The notes under the pieces were generated by a model. It was not told where the DNA came from. It ran no database searches and was given only the letters and a program-made list of their open reading frames with translations. From the NCBI GenBank assembly GCA_013407085.1, contig JACCGJ010005229.1:61329-125328 (forward strand): a stretch of DNA of 64,000 nt, in the 5' to 3' direction. The position numbers were made by a program, and so were the translations under genes. Positions 45,501 to 54,802 of the stretch are shown piece after piece (positions within the stretch are counted from its first letter, which is position 1; the number at the start of each line of letters is the position of its first letter). This DNA is from Atriophallophorus winterbourni. Lineage: Eukaryota > Platyhelminthes > Trematoda > Plagiorchiida > Microphallidae.

Positions 45501-47514
45501 GGCACATGATAATTTACCTTGAACTATGTAATGCTTATCAGTCAGCGCTCGCCAGTTAAAATGGAACTGATGAGGAACCCTTTGATTAGGGCTATGTAAG
45601 TGTCAGTACCGAACGCGAAACACACTTATCTCAACTTCTTTTTATATAAATACCCTAGCTTTTAGTGTGAAGATATAATTCCAACAGGTATGGTATGGTA
45701 TGGTATGAAAGCACAAGCCTGATCCAGGCAAAGTGTCGCACAGTTAGAGACTGCACGTGGGCTAACATACTGTCAGGATGACCAGGCCTAGACAGAGGGG
45801 GGAATAGAAATGGTTGTGAGACTCTAGCGTGTTTCAGCATGCAGCTTACTTACTTTTTTTACTTTTGTGCGGCTGGCTCCACGGGTGGATTAGTCGGCTT
45901 CATTGATGTCTCGGATTGAGACATCACCATGAAGTTTCTTGGGGATAGTGTACAAGTGATGTCCCCAGCACCACTTGGTGTTTGTTCGAGTACACCTCTC
46001 TAGCCTTTGCACAGCCAAGTGCAACCTACAAGGCAGCAGGGAGTTGGCAGATAAACGCGCTGTGCGCCAGTTATCTACCTACGGGGCTTCTCTCCGGATT
46101 TTTCCTCGGGGTTTTCTCCCGAAGCCTTTCCCGCAATCGGGTGACCCACAAGGCAGTGGGGGTTTGGAGTCAGGGTTTTCCTTCCCCTAGATGGATTGCC
46201 AGTAGCTGACGAGCTACATCTGCCCGGAGCAAACTGGTGTTAAGGCGCCAGTCACCCGCCTTCGCCCCTTATCCTGTCAGTAAGAGCAGTTCCGCCGGGA
46301 TTGCGAAAGCCACTCGTGCAGGCCAGGAGTTGGACTTGCATGCAGCTCACTATCGTTGGCCAATCAATTTAGCACGATGTTAGCAGAACAGCAAAGAAAT
46401 GCTGCACTATTGCACATTCGTGCACAACAGAGGGTACATTAAGTCTGGTTGATGAGGTACTTGTTACTACAGCTTCATGCCACAAAATGTTGCGATCCGC
46501 ATGTCATCATCTAAGTACGTGTCCGTCTCAGCGTGAGTAACGCGATAATATATAAGCCCAGGCAAACTCTGTGATTGAGCGGCTCTTTAAATGATCTCGG
46601 GTTTCTGGTTTCATAAAAACATGGTTTATTCCGTTACTTATGTGCCGTATTTATAACCCAGTTGTATTGAGAGTACTTCTTCCTCGAATGACGAAATTTC
46701 GGACCGTATTTGAAGAGGACAGTGGCATTTCGTAACTTGAGGTAGCAAGGAGCCCTAAAATGTTCGGTTTAAACGTGACGAAATGTATGTTTCAACAGAT
46801 AAACTGATATCTCAATCCAGCATAATTTCGCATATTACATACATAAATATTGAAGAGTAAATGTGAAACATGGGGAATCAAACTGCAAAAATTGAGATAA
46901 AAAAGGAATGCCGGTTATGTCGTGTGTTCAAGCTGGATTGCAACTCACTTGAGTTCCAGAGAGATCCTCCTCGTTATCAAGTTCAAGCTTAATCGGGTCA
47001 TACGGTGGAAGACCCATCGGATACACAATCGTCACCGCCCCACTCAACATCATTAGGCACTCACGAACCGTTTCTTTGCTCATGCAAATGTCGCGTTTGA
47101 CCAGATCGCGAGATACCAACTGTTTGGCTTCATCCACAGTCCGATTGAGAACATCTGCCATTTTATCCATGGGGGCTGAAAACTTACGAATATTGGTGTG
47201 TTCTTACCTTTGCCGTTTCTCCTACCGATTTCATCCTTACACTCAACGAATCCGCCGCTTGGGATGCATTTTTCACCCCACTCGTCTTTGAGTTTCAGCT
47301 CAGTGACTTGCTCCTCGGTAAGACCCTGCATATTTGGCGGTAACATCACACCATGTTTGGCGAGCTCGGACACTTCGGCACAAATTCGATGGATTTTCAA
47401 TATGCCATTAAAAATATCACAAACGGTGTTGAGCAAATCGGAAATTTCTGTAGATGTGGGTACGTCCAACAAAAAATAAGCTAGGTCACCACGCTTAATG
47501 ACAAGCCGAACCAT
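39170..47514 (-). CDS. CFAP298: CFAP298 (C21orf59/Kurly) homologue, three exons
   Basis: Joined exons 47514-47208, 47175-46949 and 39508-39170 give 290 codons plus stop, the same length as the human protein as I recall it. CFAP298 is a cytoplasmic factor for assembly of axonemal dynein arms and for planar polarity of motile cilia. Diagnostic stretches are LPPNMQGLTEEQVTELKLKD and EWGEKCIPSGG (exon 1), VYPMGLPPYDPIKLELDNEE (exon 2), and YVGSNEKTKIVAKI, GAPAREPVIS and RQFHGLGDIKWGPR (exon 3). Splice sites: GTAAGA...CAG with phase 1 for a 32-nt intron 1, and GTGAGT...CCAG with phase 0 for the 7440-nt intron 2. The ATG at 47514 matches the family start MVRL; an in-frame ATG nine codons upstream (47541) is possible. 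No stop or frameshift in the joined frame; the gene looks functional. Confidence 0.95.
39706..39935 (-). repeat. SINE-like family S1 (CFAP298 intron-side, 5' part lost)
   Basis: Starts with a GGTAT-like run at 39706 (tatggaatgaaagcac) and runs to cacatccgtgtaca. It lies inside intron 2 of CFAP298. Confidence 0.8.
40205..40312 (-). repeat. SINE-like family S1, fragment
   Basis: Only the tail-side half is present (caggcaaagtgtcgcagagt, ctaagatacagtcacg). Confidence 0.65.
40784..41030 (+). repeat. SINE-like family S1
   Basis: Full-length-like copy from gtgcaatcgtacag to gtgctctcataccag. Confidence 0.8.
41320..41358 (-). repeat. 3' part of a hammerhead repeat split by RTE LINE
   Basis: Minus strand accggtc followed by gatggaaatgcatgg; continues from 44950-45015 on the other side of the LINE. 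Confidence 0.7.
41359..41570 (+). repeat. Shared LINE 5' leader module
   Basis: Starts TTCCAAAAGTTGTCACAGCC; matches the leaders at 51132 and, reversed, at 5134 and 46337. Confidence 0.75.
41859..42797 (+). pseudogene. RTE LINE APE endonuclease
   Basis: 312 codons: DFYLGCWNVRTLLDVGSQ at about residues 41-58, VACLSEVRLP, VSVYTPTLSADQ, VVASDWNARTG, NQIDYVLIRARWMSS and GTDHTLVRAKL (terminal Asp-His pair). All APE signature blocks are present. In most families the equivalent of SEVRLP is SETRL; here the Glu is retained. A stop at 42795-42797 separates it from the RT, where intact relatives read through. Confidence 0.85.
42833..44909 (+). pseudogene. RTE LINE reverse transcriptase and C-terminal domain
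   Basis: Three frames: 42833-43366 (linker, RRDWISQNTIEL), 43394-44245 (RT: GKSPGEDGISVELI, LPKRGDKSVCSNYRGISL, GGFRPGMGCVDQIFTLRR, CFIDFRAAFDSVDRGCLWD, GVRQGCPLSPVMFN, LDYADDIVVLG) and 44304-44909 (RPVLLYGCETWPLRSQD, LQWFGHVLRKTD). Catalytic YADD is intact. Stops near 43366 and 44245 break the protein. Confidence 0.85.
44950..45015 (-). ncRNA. Hammerhead ribozyme, split by the LINE
   Basis: Minus strand CCCUAC, CUGAUGA, GCGC-AAACA-GCAC (one mismatch), GAAACCGGUC. The LINE's target duplication covers exactly the GAAACCGGUC core; beyond it (41345 leftwards) stem I no longer pairs. Confidence 0.7.
45016..45687. other. CFAP298 intron 2, nothing recognised
   Basis: Intronic; no element identified. 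Confidence 0.5.
45688..45846 (-). repeat. SINE-like family S1, tail part (interrupted)
   Basis: Begins with four GGTAT units (tail end), runs to gcatgcagct, and continues at 46338-46428 after the inserted LINE derivative. Confidence 0.85.
45847..46337 (-). mobile_element. Non-autonomous LINE deletion derivative (leader plus 3' end only)
   Basis: 491 bp on the minus strand: LINE 5' leader from caagtccaactcctgg to atgtctcaat, joined directly to ccgagacatcaatgaagcc and the 3' end agccgcacaaaagta. Relative to the LINE at 41359, the whole coding region is missing. It is flanked by GCATGCAGCT on both sides (45837-45846 and 46338-46347) within a SINE, so it moved as a unit. Confidence 0.85.
46338..46428 (-). 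repeat. SINE-like family S1, head part (interrupted)
   Basis: Completes the SINE begun at 45688: gcatgcagctcactatcg to gcacattcgtgcac. Confidence 0.8.
46429..46925. other. CFAP298 intron 2, nothing recognised
   Basis: No element identified apart from a possible very degraded S1 fragment near 46550. Confidence 0.4.
46949..47175 (-). CDS. CFAP298: CFAP298 exon 2
   Basis: Starts after TTTTCAG with the codon GCC completed by exon 1's last G (residues APMDKMADVL) and ends EEDLSGTQ before GTGAGT. Confidence 0.93.
47208..47514 (-). CDS. CFAP298: CFAP298 exon 1
   Basis: MVRLVIKRGD to DEIGRRNGK plus one base, followed by GTAAGA. The 32-nt intron 1 (47207-47176) is among the shortest that spliceosomes use; short 5'-proximal introns are known in schistosomes. 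Confidence 0.93.
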
Positions 47515-47699
47515 CGAGAACGAATTTCCAACGCGAATCAACAGGCAAGGGCTAAAATGTGAGAATTAAATGGAGCAGATGTATCATAGTACTACAGATC
47601 AGATCAGATAAGGTGACAATAGTGGCACGCTAAACAATTTTTATTCACACGCAACATATCAGCCGCACATGGAAACATAATGACCCTCACTGTCATTTT

Positions 47700-47792
47700 C
47701 TTTTACTTATATCTATCAGGGCGTGGGCAACCTGACACAATTTTAGCCCGGGCACAGTCTAACTATGCTGCAATTTGCTTGGAGGCTGACTA
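47700..47792 (+). repeat. SINE-like family S1, degraded
   Basis: gtgggcaacctgacacaattttagcccgg-like core only, upstream of CFAP298. Confidence 0.5.
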
Positions 47793-47987
47793 CTGATGTC
47801 GTACATACATACCTGACGGAAAATGTCAATTAATGTCAACTAGTAAGATATTGCAACCTTCCTTGAACAGCACCGAGACAAATCCACCAAGATAAACTGT
47901 GTTGGATCTGTTTTATCGGGTCAATGCAGAATTTAATTCCTATCACGCTTGGAGGCGTCAGATTAAATGGACAAGGTTCACAAGACG

Positions 47988-48225
47988 GTATGGTATATGG
48001 TATTAAAGCACAAGCCTGATCCAGGCAAAGTGCCGCACAGTCAGAGACTGCATGTGGGCTAAGATACTGCCAGGTTGCTCAGACCTAGACAGATATGAGG
48101 GGGAAAATAGAAATAGAAATGGTAGTGAGACTCTAGCGTGTTTCAGCATGCAGCTCACTACCGTTGGCTAATCAATTTAGCACGATGTTAGCCGCACACC
48201 ACAGAAATGCTGCACGATTGCACAA
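47988..48225 (-). repeat. SINE-like family S1
   Basis: Starts with a GGTAT run; ctactgccaggttgctcag and gcatgcagctcactaccg present; ends gctgcacgattgcac. Confidence 0.8.
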
Positions 48226-48545
48226 GACGGTAAAGAAAGCAAAAGGCCAACTGCTGATGGCCTGTTAAATTGTTTATGATTTCATACCGGTTTTATGTAA
48301 CTGTCTCGCTGATACCATTAGATTTAGAAGAAGTAGATCAAATTACCTGGAACAGCCTTCGGACGTTGTCTGAATTGTTGGCTACCTGCACCGCATCAAT
48401 TGCTATGTTTAATCTGGAAGACATCAAATTCATCATCATCATCATGAAGCAAAAGTCTTGAGCCAGACAACGTGTCAAGTGACATAAAATTAGTCGTATA
48501 TCATCCTACCACCTCCTGAACGCAAGGAAAAATCTTTGTGCTCTG

Positions 48546-48606
48546 CATGTATGAAATCACATGCCTGGATCCAGACCAAGTGTCGCACAATCAGAGACTT
48601 GATGTG
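48546..48606 (-). repeat. SINE-like family S1, fragment
   Basis: tgcctggatccagaccaagt and gtcgcacaatcagagactt only; joined to LINE relic sequence. Confidence 0.6.
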
Positions 48607-49760
48607 TACAAACTACGGTAGAATAGGCCTTTTCATTAGACCGGCACTAGTGTTCGCGAATTCGCTGCCAAATCGGCTCGCCATTGAACGTAATAGGCGT
48701 AGAAGAATGGAGCAAGGAGCGATTCGCCCAGAATACGTAGATCGAATATTCAATTCGAGATTATTCATTAGCAGTACAGCCACTAGTCAGAAAAGGTGTC
48801 GATGGATGGCAGTCATCCTTCAGCCGAAATCGGCTATATTGCCATCAGTGCTGGCTGGAGAAGGCGGATTGAGGAGTGTCGCTTTTTAGAGTACCTCCAT
48901 TTGATTATGCTCTTTTGCAGTGTAGGTTCGCGGCAAAGTTCTTCAATATGGTATGGTATGGAAGCACAAGCCTGACCCAGGAAAAGTGCCGCACAGTCAG
49001 AGACTGCACGTGGGCTAAGATACTGTCAGGTTGCCCAGGCCTAGACAGAGAGGGGAATAGAAATGGCAGTGAGACTCCAGCGTGTTTCAGCATGCAGCTC
49101 ACTGCCGTTGGCCAATTAATTTAGCACGGTGTTGGCCGAACAGCACAAAATTCTGTACTCAGTACTAAGCAATCAAATGAGAATCGAAGTGCGGACGAAA
49201 AATTATCTCAGCCTGCAGTTCGAGAGATTTTTAGGGCCATGTTCAGTAGCCCACTAACATCTGCTCGGTGTGCAAATGCCGATTAAAGATGAAACACGAT
49301 AGATAGAATAAAGCAGGACGCCGTAATATCGGCTTGCAGGGCAACATAACCACTGACTTCACTGCGTTCAACTGCAATTCATCAACAGCGGCACCAAATA
49401 CCTTCTAAGCTTGAAAACAATAATGAACGTAGAAATTTAAGGTATATACTTAAATAGGGCTTGGGTTTAGACAAAAAGCGGTGGATAAATAAATTCAAAC
49501 AACTGCAAATATCAAATTTTGCCGGTAAGATGCGCAAACTTATCCAATTTATTCGGTCAACCTGTTCCGAAAACCAAAGAGTGGGTTAAAATATCGCTAA
49601 ATCAGACGGTACTCTTATCTCTAATAAAAATTGCCACATTTTACGCTGAGCCGAACAATTTTAAGAACAAGTTAGCTCGTACCCTGCATAGGACTCATTC
49701 CTCATTTGACGAAGCGTGATCTTTGGTCAGATAGTGTAGATACTCCTAATGAGGTGTACA
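48607..49760 (+). pseudogene. RTE-like LINE relic, split by a SINE
   Basis: Near 48750-48890 the plus strand reads SRLFISSTATSQKRCRW, matching SRLFISSTSFRHKRCQC of the LINE endonuclease at 52090. After the SINE (48948-49150), fragments resembling the LFQLIRR and GTLITNKNR region of that LINE (52700-52830) appear near 49540-49640. Heavily mutated, same family as the LINE at 51132. Confidence 0.7.
48948..49150 (-). repeat. SINE-like family S1 within LINE relic
   Basis: atggtatggtatggaagcac at the tail side, then the family core to gccgaacagcac. Confidence 0.8.
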
Positions 49761-49919
49761 CCTTTTCTGCCTGATCACCATTGGATAATTCTCAATTCCA
49801 TCATAACAAGACAATAAAATTGCAGAACTATCGGAGCATGTTAATGTTGTCTGGCGCCACATATATGTGTGGATTACTTGCTTCAAAAATAAGTGTATGC
49901 TTGTCTGCAGGAAAGGTAG

Positions 49920-50090
49920 AATCACCAGAGACAGCATAACACCGGTAACATGAATCGAATACGTAATTACCATAGAACGATGAAAAAATCCCAAAAGCTG
50001 AGGAATGGCGGAACTTAAATGGCTATGAAATCTATAGAAGAGTAAGCTGAAAAAACGGGATGAGAAGCCAGCAGAGTTGGCCATCTTCAT
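49920..50090 (-). repeat. RTE LINE 3' UTR relic
   Basis: The minus strand contains gcttactcttctatag, catttaagttccgcc, tttttcatcg and accggtgtt. These match in order the 3' UTR of the LINE at about 54660-54785. Confidence 0.65.
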
Positions 50091-50209
50091 GCACGTGACG
50101 GAGACAGGGAGATTCGATCGTGTAATGAAACCTGTGTTGTTACCTGCAGTAACTGATCCCCAAGACGATAACGCAGAGCAATGCACGTACAAGAGGAAAG
50201 AATACGGCA

Positions 50210-50639
50210 TTTCGTTACGCCGAAAAAAAGTTTATTGTCCATCGCCCACTTGTGCAGTGTTGAGATCGTCCTGGAGAAAATTCACGTTGGTAGTAAATAG
50301 TACGCAAAAGTTAAATATCATATGCGTGAAACAATACATGTGATTGCAGTGCGCAATGTAGTTTGTGAATATAAAGAAGAGACAGTGACCTGAGACTGAG
50401 CCATCTGAAACTCAGCTTGGAGTCGCGAATAGAATAAAAACAGTTGTCTACTCAATCTCTAACGCTTCGGTCAGTCAGATAAGTCATTGGTCAGTGAAGC
50501 GGTTTCCCACTAATTCCCAGCGAGGTTAACTTCTGCAGGAGTCTGTGGCCGATCTCGCATGGTAATTAATAAATAATTTTAAATAAATAATTGCTTTTCA
50601 CAAGCAATATTCAGCGCCACCTGGCTTATGGTATATAGT
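50210..50639. other. No gene recognised
   Basis: AT-rich spacer without a recognisable element. Confidence 0.45.
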
Positions 50640-51131
50640 GCCTTCCGCTGTTTTCAACAGTCTTATTTTAGGGGCACTTAATATCACTTTCATGACCACT
50701 GTGAGTAACGAGAACTGCAACTATTCGAAATTACTAGGAAGATGTACAACACAGGACAGGATTTCTTTATCTGAGTTTCTCCTGAACAATGATTACAAAG
50801 AGATACGGCTCACAAGGCCTTGACCCTCTGTCGTCTATCAAAAAGATTTGGTATTCACTTCAATGCCGACCGATTTTACGCAGCTTCAGAATGAAGGTAA
50901 ATTAAATTATAGTGACTGTGCCACCTTAAGTTTTCGATGGAAGCGTAACAGTGGTCGGGTACCGGATCCCATTCCCAGAAAGAATTTTTGGAAGGTGAAC
51001 GCGGATAAGTTACGTGATGTTGCCACAATTCTTGATTGATTTTTCGATCAACCAGCTGATGTTGAGGATTGTTGGATGGTGATACGGAAAATTATGTAGA
51101 GGTTGCTGTTCCGTTGTCAGCACGTCGACGT
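50640..51131 (+). pseudogene. CR1-like LINE, left part (split by RTE pair)
   Basis: Linker region before the RT: frames with LSEFLLNNDYKEIRL, then RNSGRVPDPIPRKNFWKVNA and GDTENYVEVAVPLSARR. The last continues in frame into RRKVEGYPWFEKELRKR at 58140 once one copy of the 11-bp duplication is discounted. The endonuclease is mostly missing and stops occur. Confidence 0.7.
51121..51131. repeat. Target-site duplication (left) of RTE pair
   Basis: CACGTCGACGT at 51121-51131 and again at 58135-58145, bounding 7 kb of RTE sequence. Confidence 0.85.
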
Positions 51132-51550
51132 TCCAAAGGTTGTCACAGCCGGGGGTGGCAGCGGGGATGAGCTCTCACTGTCTATAAAATGCTCCCATAA
51201 GGCGTGCGTCTCAAACAGCCTCTGACAACCAAAGCCCAGCTCCTGGCCTGCACGCGGCGGAACTGCTTCTACTGACAGGAGAAAGGGCGAAGGCGGGTGA
51301 CTGGCGCCTCAAAACCAGTTTGCTCTGGGCAGATGGAGCTCGTTAGCCTGGGAGGGCAGTCCATCTAAGGGAAGGAAAACCCTGATTCCAAACCTCCGCT
51401 GCCTTGCGGCATACCCGACTGCGGGAAAGGCTTCGGGAGTGAACCCTGAGGAAAAATTCCCTGCTGCCTTGCGGGAAGACTTTTGAGTCAAAGGCTCCGG
51501 GTGGGGTCCCCTAAGCTAACCCCCTACTTCGGCCTTGGCAACCGGGTAGT

Positions 51551-52756
51551 ATGTCGCCTACAACAAGAACCATGGAACCTACTTCATCCACAACTCGCTG
51601 CTGTTTATCGGAAACGCGCTTATATGATCCGTCTATAATTACTGAACTTACTGCCCCAAATCTTTCAACTCGCTACTTTTTGCGCTGCTCTGGTGATTCT
51701 GTAGCTGCCATTTCAGGACAGGCGGGTGTTGGTATAGTGCTGAATTCACGTGCCGAATCCTGTCTAATCGATTGGATTCCTCGCAATAGCAGGATGTGCG
51801 CAGTTAGACTCGCCACTAATATTAGACCAAACTCAAAATCTTCTAATCAGAGATGCTTGTTTATTGTAGCAACTTACGCTCCAACTAACACCAATTCCGA
51901 CGACGAGAAGAACGCCTTCTACGACGATCTTTATGCTCTTTTGCGACGTGCAAAAAGCTCCGATATTGTTGTCTTAGCAGGAGATATGAATGCCAGACTA
52001 GGTCGCTTAGATACATCTGAATCACAATTAGGTGGCATGTTTGGTCTTGAAAGCCAACGCACAGATAATGGTGAACGGTTTATACAATTCTGTGCACAAT
52101 CTCGATTATTCATTAGCAGCACCTCCTTTCGCCATAAAAGATGTCAATGTGCCACATGGCGCTCGCCGGATGGAAGCCAACCTTCGGCCCAAATCGACCA
52201 TATCGCCATAAGTGCTCGCTGGAGAGGTTGCATTGAGGACTGCCGCTCTTTTTGGAATACCTGCGTAGATTCAGATCATGCTCTTGTGCGATGTAGGTTC
52301 TCGTTAAAGTTCTCCGGTGCGAAGCCCTCGAATGGGAAACGCATTGCTGTCGAAAAATTCTTTCAGCCTGCAGTTCAAGACATTTATAGGACCACCTTGA
52401 GTAACTCACTCCCAGTTGCCCAGTATGCAACTACCGATGAAAGGTGGAACAAAATAGCAGGTATTATGCGAGCCGCCGCAATAAAAGCCTGTGAGACTGC
52501 ACAACCAACCCAAAAGTCCCACTGGATTTCACAGCGCTCTATAGAAATTCTTCACCAGCGACGCGAAATACCTCATGGTCCTGGACACAATACAGAGCGT
52601 AGACGCGTGAGGAATGAACTTAAACGGAGCTTAAGACTAGACAGAGAAAGGTGGTGGCTAAATAAGGTCGAAGAAATGGAAATAGCAAATAATGCGGGTA
52701 ACGTGCGAAAACTCTTCCAACTTATTCGTCGACTGGGCCTACGAAACAAGGAGTGA
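51551..52756 (+). pseudogene. RTE LINE endonuclease and linker (first copy)
   Basis: 401 codons. CCLSETRLYD is near the start, so the first APE block (FNVRTL in the neighbour) is deleted. IVATYAPTNTNSDDEKNAFY, IVVLAGDMNARLG, QIDHIAISARWRGC and DSDHALVRCRF follow. Then the linker to LFQLIRRLG. A frameshift at about 52756 separates it from the RT. Confidence 0.85.
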
Positions 52757-54470
52757 GTGAGACTATAGCGGAATTAGACGGTACTCTTATCACTAATAAG
52801 AATCGCCGCCTGTCACGCTGGGCCGAACATTTTGAAGAACAATTCAGCTGGTCGCCTGCAACAGAATCATTCCCTCACTTGAGGCAGTGTGATCCTTGGC
52901 CTGTTAGCGTAGATCCCCCTAATGATTTAGAAATTAAAGCATGTATCGAATCCATGAAACGATTCAAAGCTGCTGGCCCCGATGACATACCGCCTGTTTT
53001 GTTCAAAGAAGGTGGCCAAGTACCTAATCAAGCACATTAGGAGATCTCCTCCGTGAAGTGTGGATGTCAGAATCCGTCCCTCCGAGTTGGGGCGAATCAG
53101 TTATCATACCTATATTTAAAAAAGGTGTGCGAAGCTCATGCTCTAATCACCGTGGGATAAGTCTCACTCCCATCATTACGAGATTATTAGCGTCCATATG
53201 TCTTCGAAGATTAACATCGCATAGGGAATCACAGATCCGTGAGCAGCAAGCTGGCTTCCGGCCTGGCAGAGGCTGTGTCGACCACATTTTTACTCTTCGA
53301 CGGATATTAGAACTGCGGCACACCTATCGACAGCCGACAATAGCCATCTTTTTAGACTTCAAAGGAGCATTTGATTCAGTCGATCGAAATGTCCTGTTTA
53401 AGACCTTGCTGTGCAAAGGCGTTCCGCATAAGTATGTCAACATACTACGCGCACTTTATGCTCATACATCCGGATGCGTTAGGGTTTACAATGAACTCTC
53501 ACCCAAATTCCACACCACAAGTGGCGTCCGACAAGGATGCCCGATTTCTCCGTTTTTGTTCAATTTTGTAATTGATGCAATTATGGAATTATGCAACGAA
53601 GGTGCCCCAGCTTTCGGAGTTCACATAATGCCAGGCGTCAAGCTTCTCGACTTGGATTATGCTGATGACATAGTTCTGCTCTTCGACTCATACACAGATG
53701 CACAGGCGATACTGAACAAGCTATCTAGTATTGTGCCCGCATTTGGAATGCGTTTTGCGCCCTCTAAGTGCAGTGTTCTTCTGCAGGACATCGACTTATC
53801 GAACAAGGCTTTATTACTTGACAATGAGGCGCTTGAAATTGTGGATCGTTTTACGTATCTCGGTAGTTGTATCAATAATTCTGCATCGTTAGATAACGAG
53901 GTCTCGGCACGCATTTCTAAAGCGACCGTAGCATTCCGCAACCTAGGTCACCTCTGGCGTCAGAAAGGATTATCTCTGTTACTCAAGGGTAGAGTCTATA
54001 AAGCGACAGTTCGTGCTGTGTTACTATATGGGTGCGAAACCTGGACCTTACGTAAAGAACACATTCAGCGTCTCCAAGTATTTGACAACCGGTGTCTCCG
54101 CAGCATTCTAGGAGTTAGTTGTTACAATCGTATGCGCACCGATGCTCTCCGAAATAAGTTGTTTGGTAGTAATGTCGATATAGAGAAGCAGATCAACCTG
54201 CATAGGTTACGCTGGTTAGGTCACGTTTTACGGATGCCGGACCACCGACTTCCGAAACAGATTCTTTTTTGCGACGCCACATCCTGATTGGCGTAAATCT
54301 AGAGGTGGCCAAACCGTCACATGGCATAGACAGCTAAAAATTCTCACTAGTAACCTTTCCAAAGTAGGCGCAGCGCGTCTTCCAGGCTGGTGTCCCGCGA
54401 TCATATATCGCAATGGTTAGTTACGCTTCAGGATATGTCCCGAAACCGTGTTCAATGGCGGTCTTGCACT
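52753..54470 (+). pseudogene. RTE LINE reverse transcriptase and C-terminus (first copy)
   Basis: Frame 52753-53040 (GTLITNKNRRLSRWAEHF, KRFKAAGPDDIPP) is followed, after a shift, by 53058-54287 with IFKKGVRSSCSNHRGISL, QQAGFRPGRGCVDHIFTLRR, FLDFKGAFDSVDR, GVRQGCPISPFLFN, LDYADDIVLL and RAVLLYGCETWTLRKEH. The end (RLPKQILF) is shifted again near 54285. Catalytic residues are retained; frameshifts make it inactive. Confidence 0.85.
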
Positions 54471-54802
54471 AAGCATCTTCTTGGAATGTTTGCATAAACT
54501 TGTATGTTGTCAAGCGGAGTGACGAGAAAAGCTTGTTATGATGCATGACAGTGAAAGCCGCAAGGAAGCTGCCGTGCTGATGTTGCTCTACTCGTTCACG
54601 AAACTTGTTGAATGCATGTTCCATTCGAGGTGTAAGCACCTCTTCCCAGTTTGTTTGTGCTTACTCTTCTATAGAAACCGTAGCAATTTAAGTCCCACCC
54701 TTCCCCATCTTTTAGGATTTTACTTTTTCATGGTTGTATGGCAGTTAAGCATTCGGTACGTGCTACCGGTGTATTGCTGTCTTTTGATGATGATGATGAT
54801 GA

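Larger units (their letters stand above)
51132..54802 (+). mobile_element. RTE-like LINE, first of a head-to-tail pair
   Basis: 3.67 kb: shared 5' leader (51132-51545), endonuclease lacking its N-terminal ~30 residues, RT, C-terminal domain, 3' UTR and a GAT-repeat tail at about 54785-54802. Broken reading frame. Directly followed by a second, intact RTE LINE. Confidence 0.85.

Noticed and set aside
45555..45605. Hammerhead candidate at CTGATGAGGAACCC
   Set aside because: A CCCT/AGGG stem is possible, but no GAAA follows it and no stem I partner exists.
48270..48461. Small coding gene upstream of CFAP298
   Set aside because: Compositionally simple ending in an ATC repeat; no motif or homologous stretch seen.
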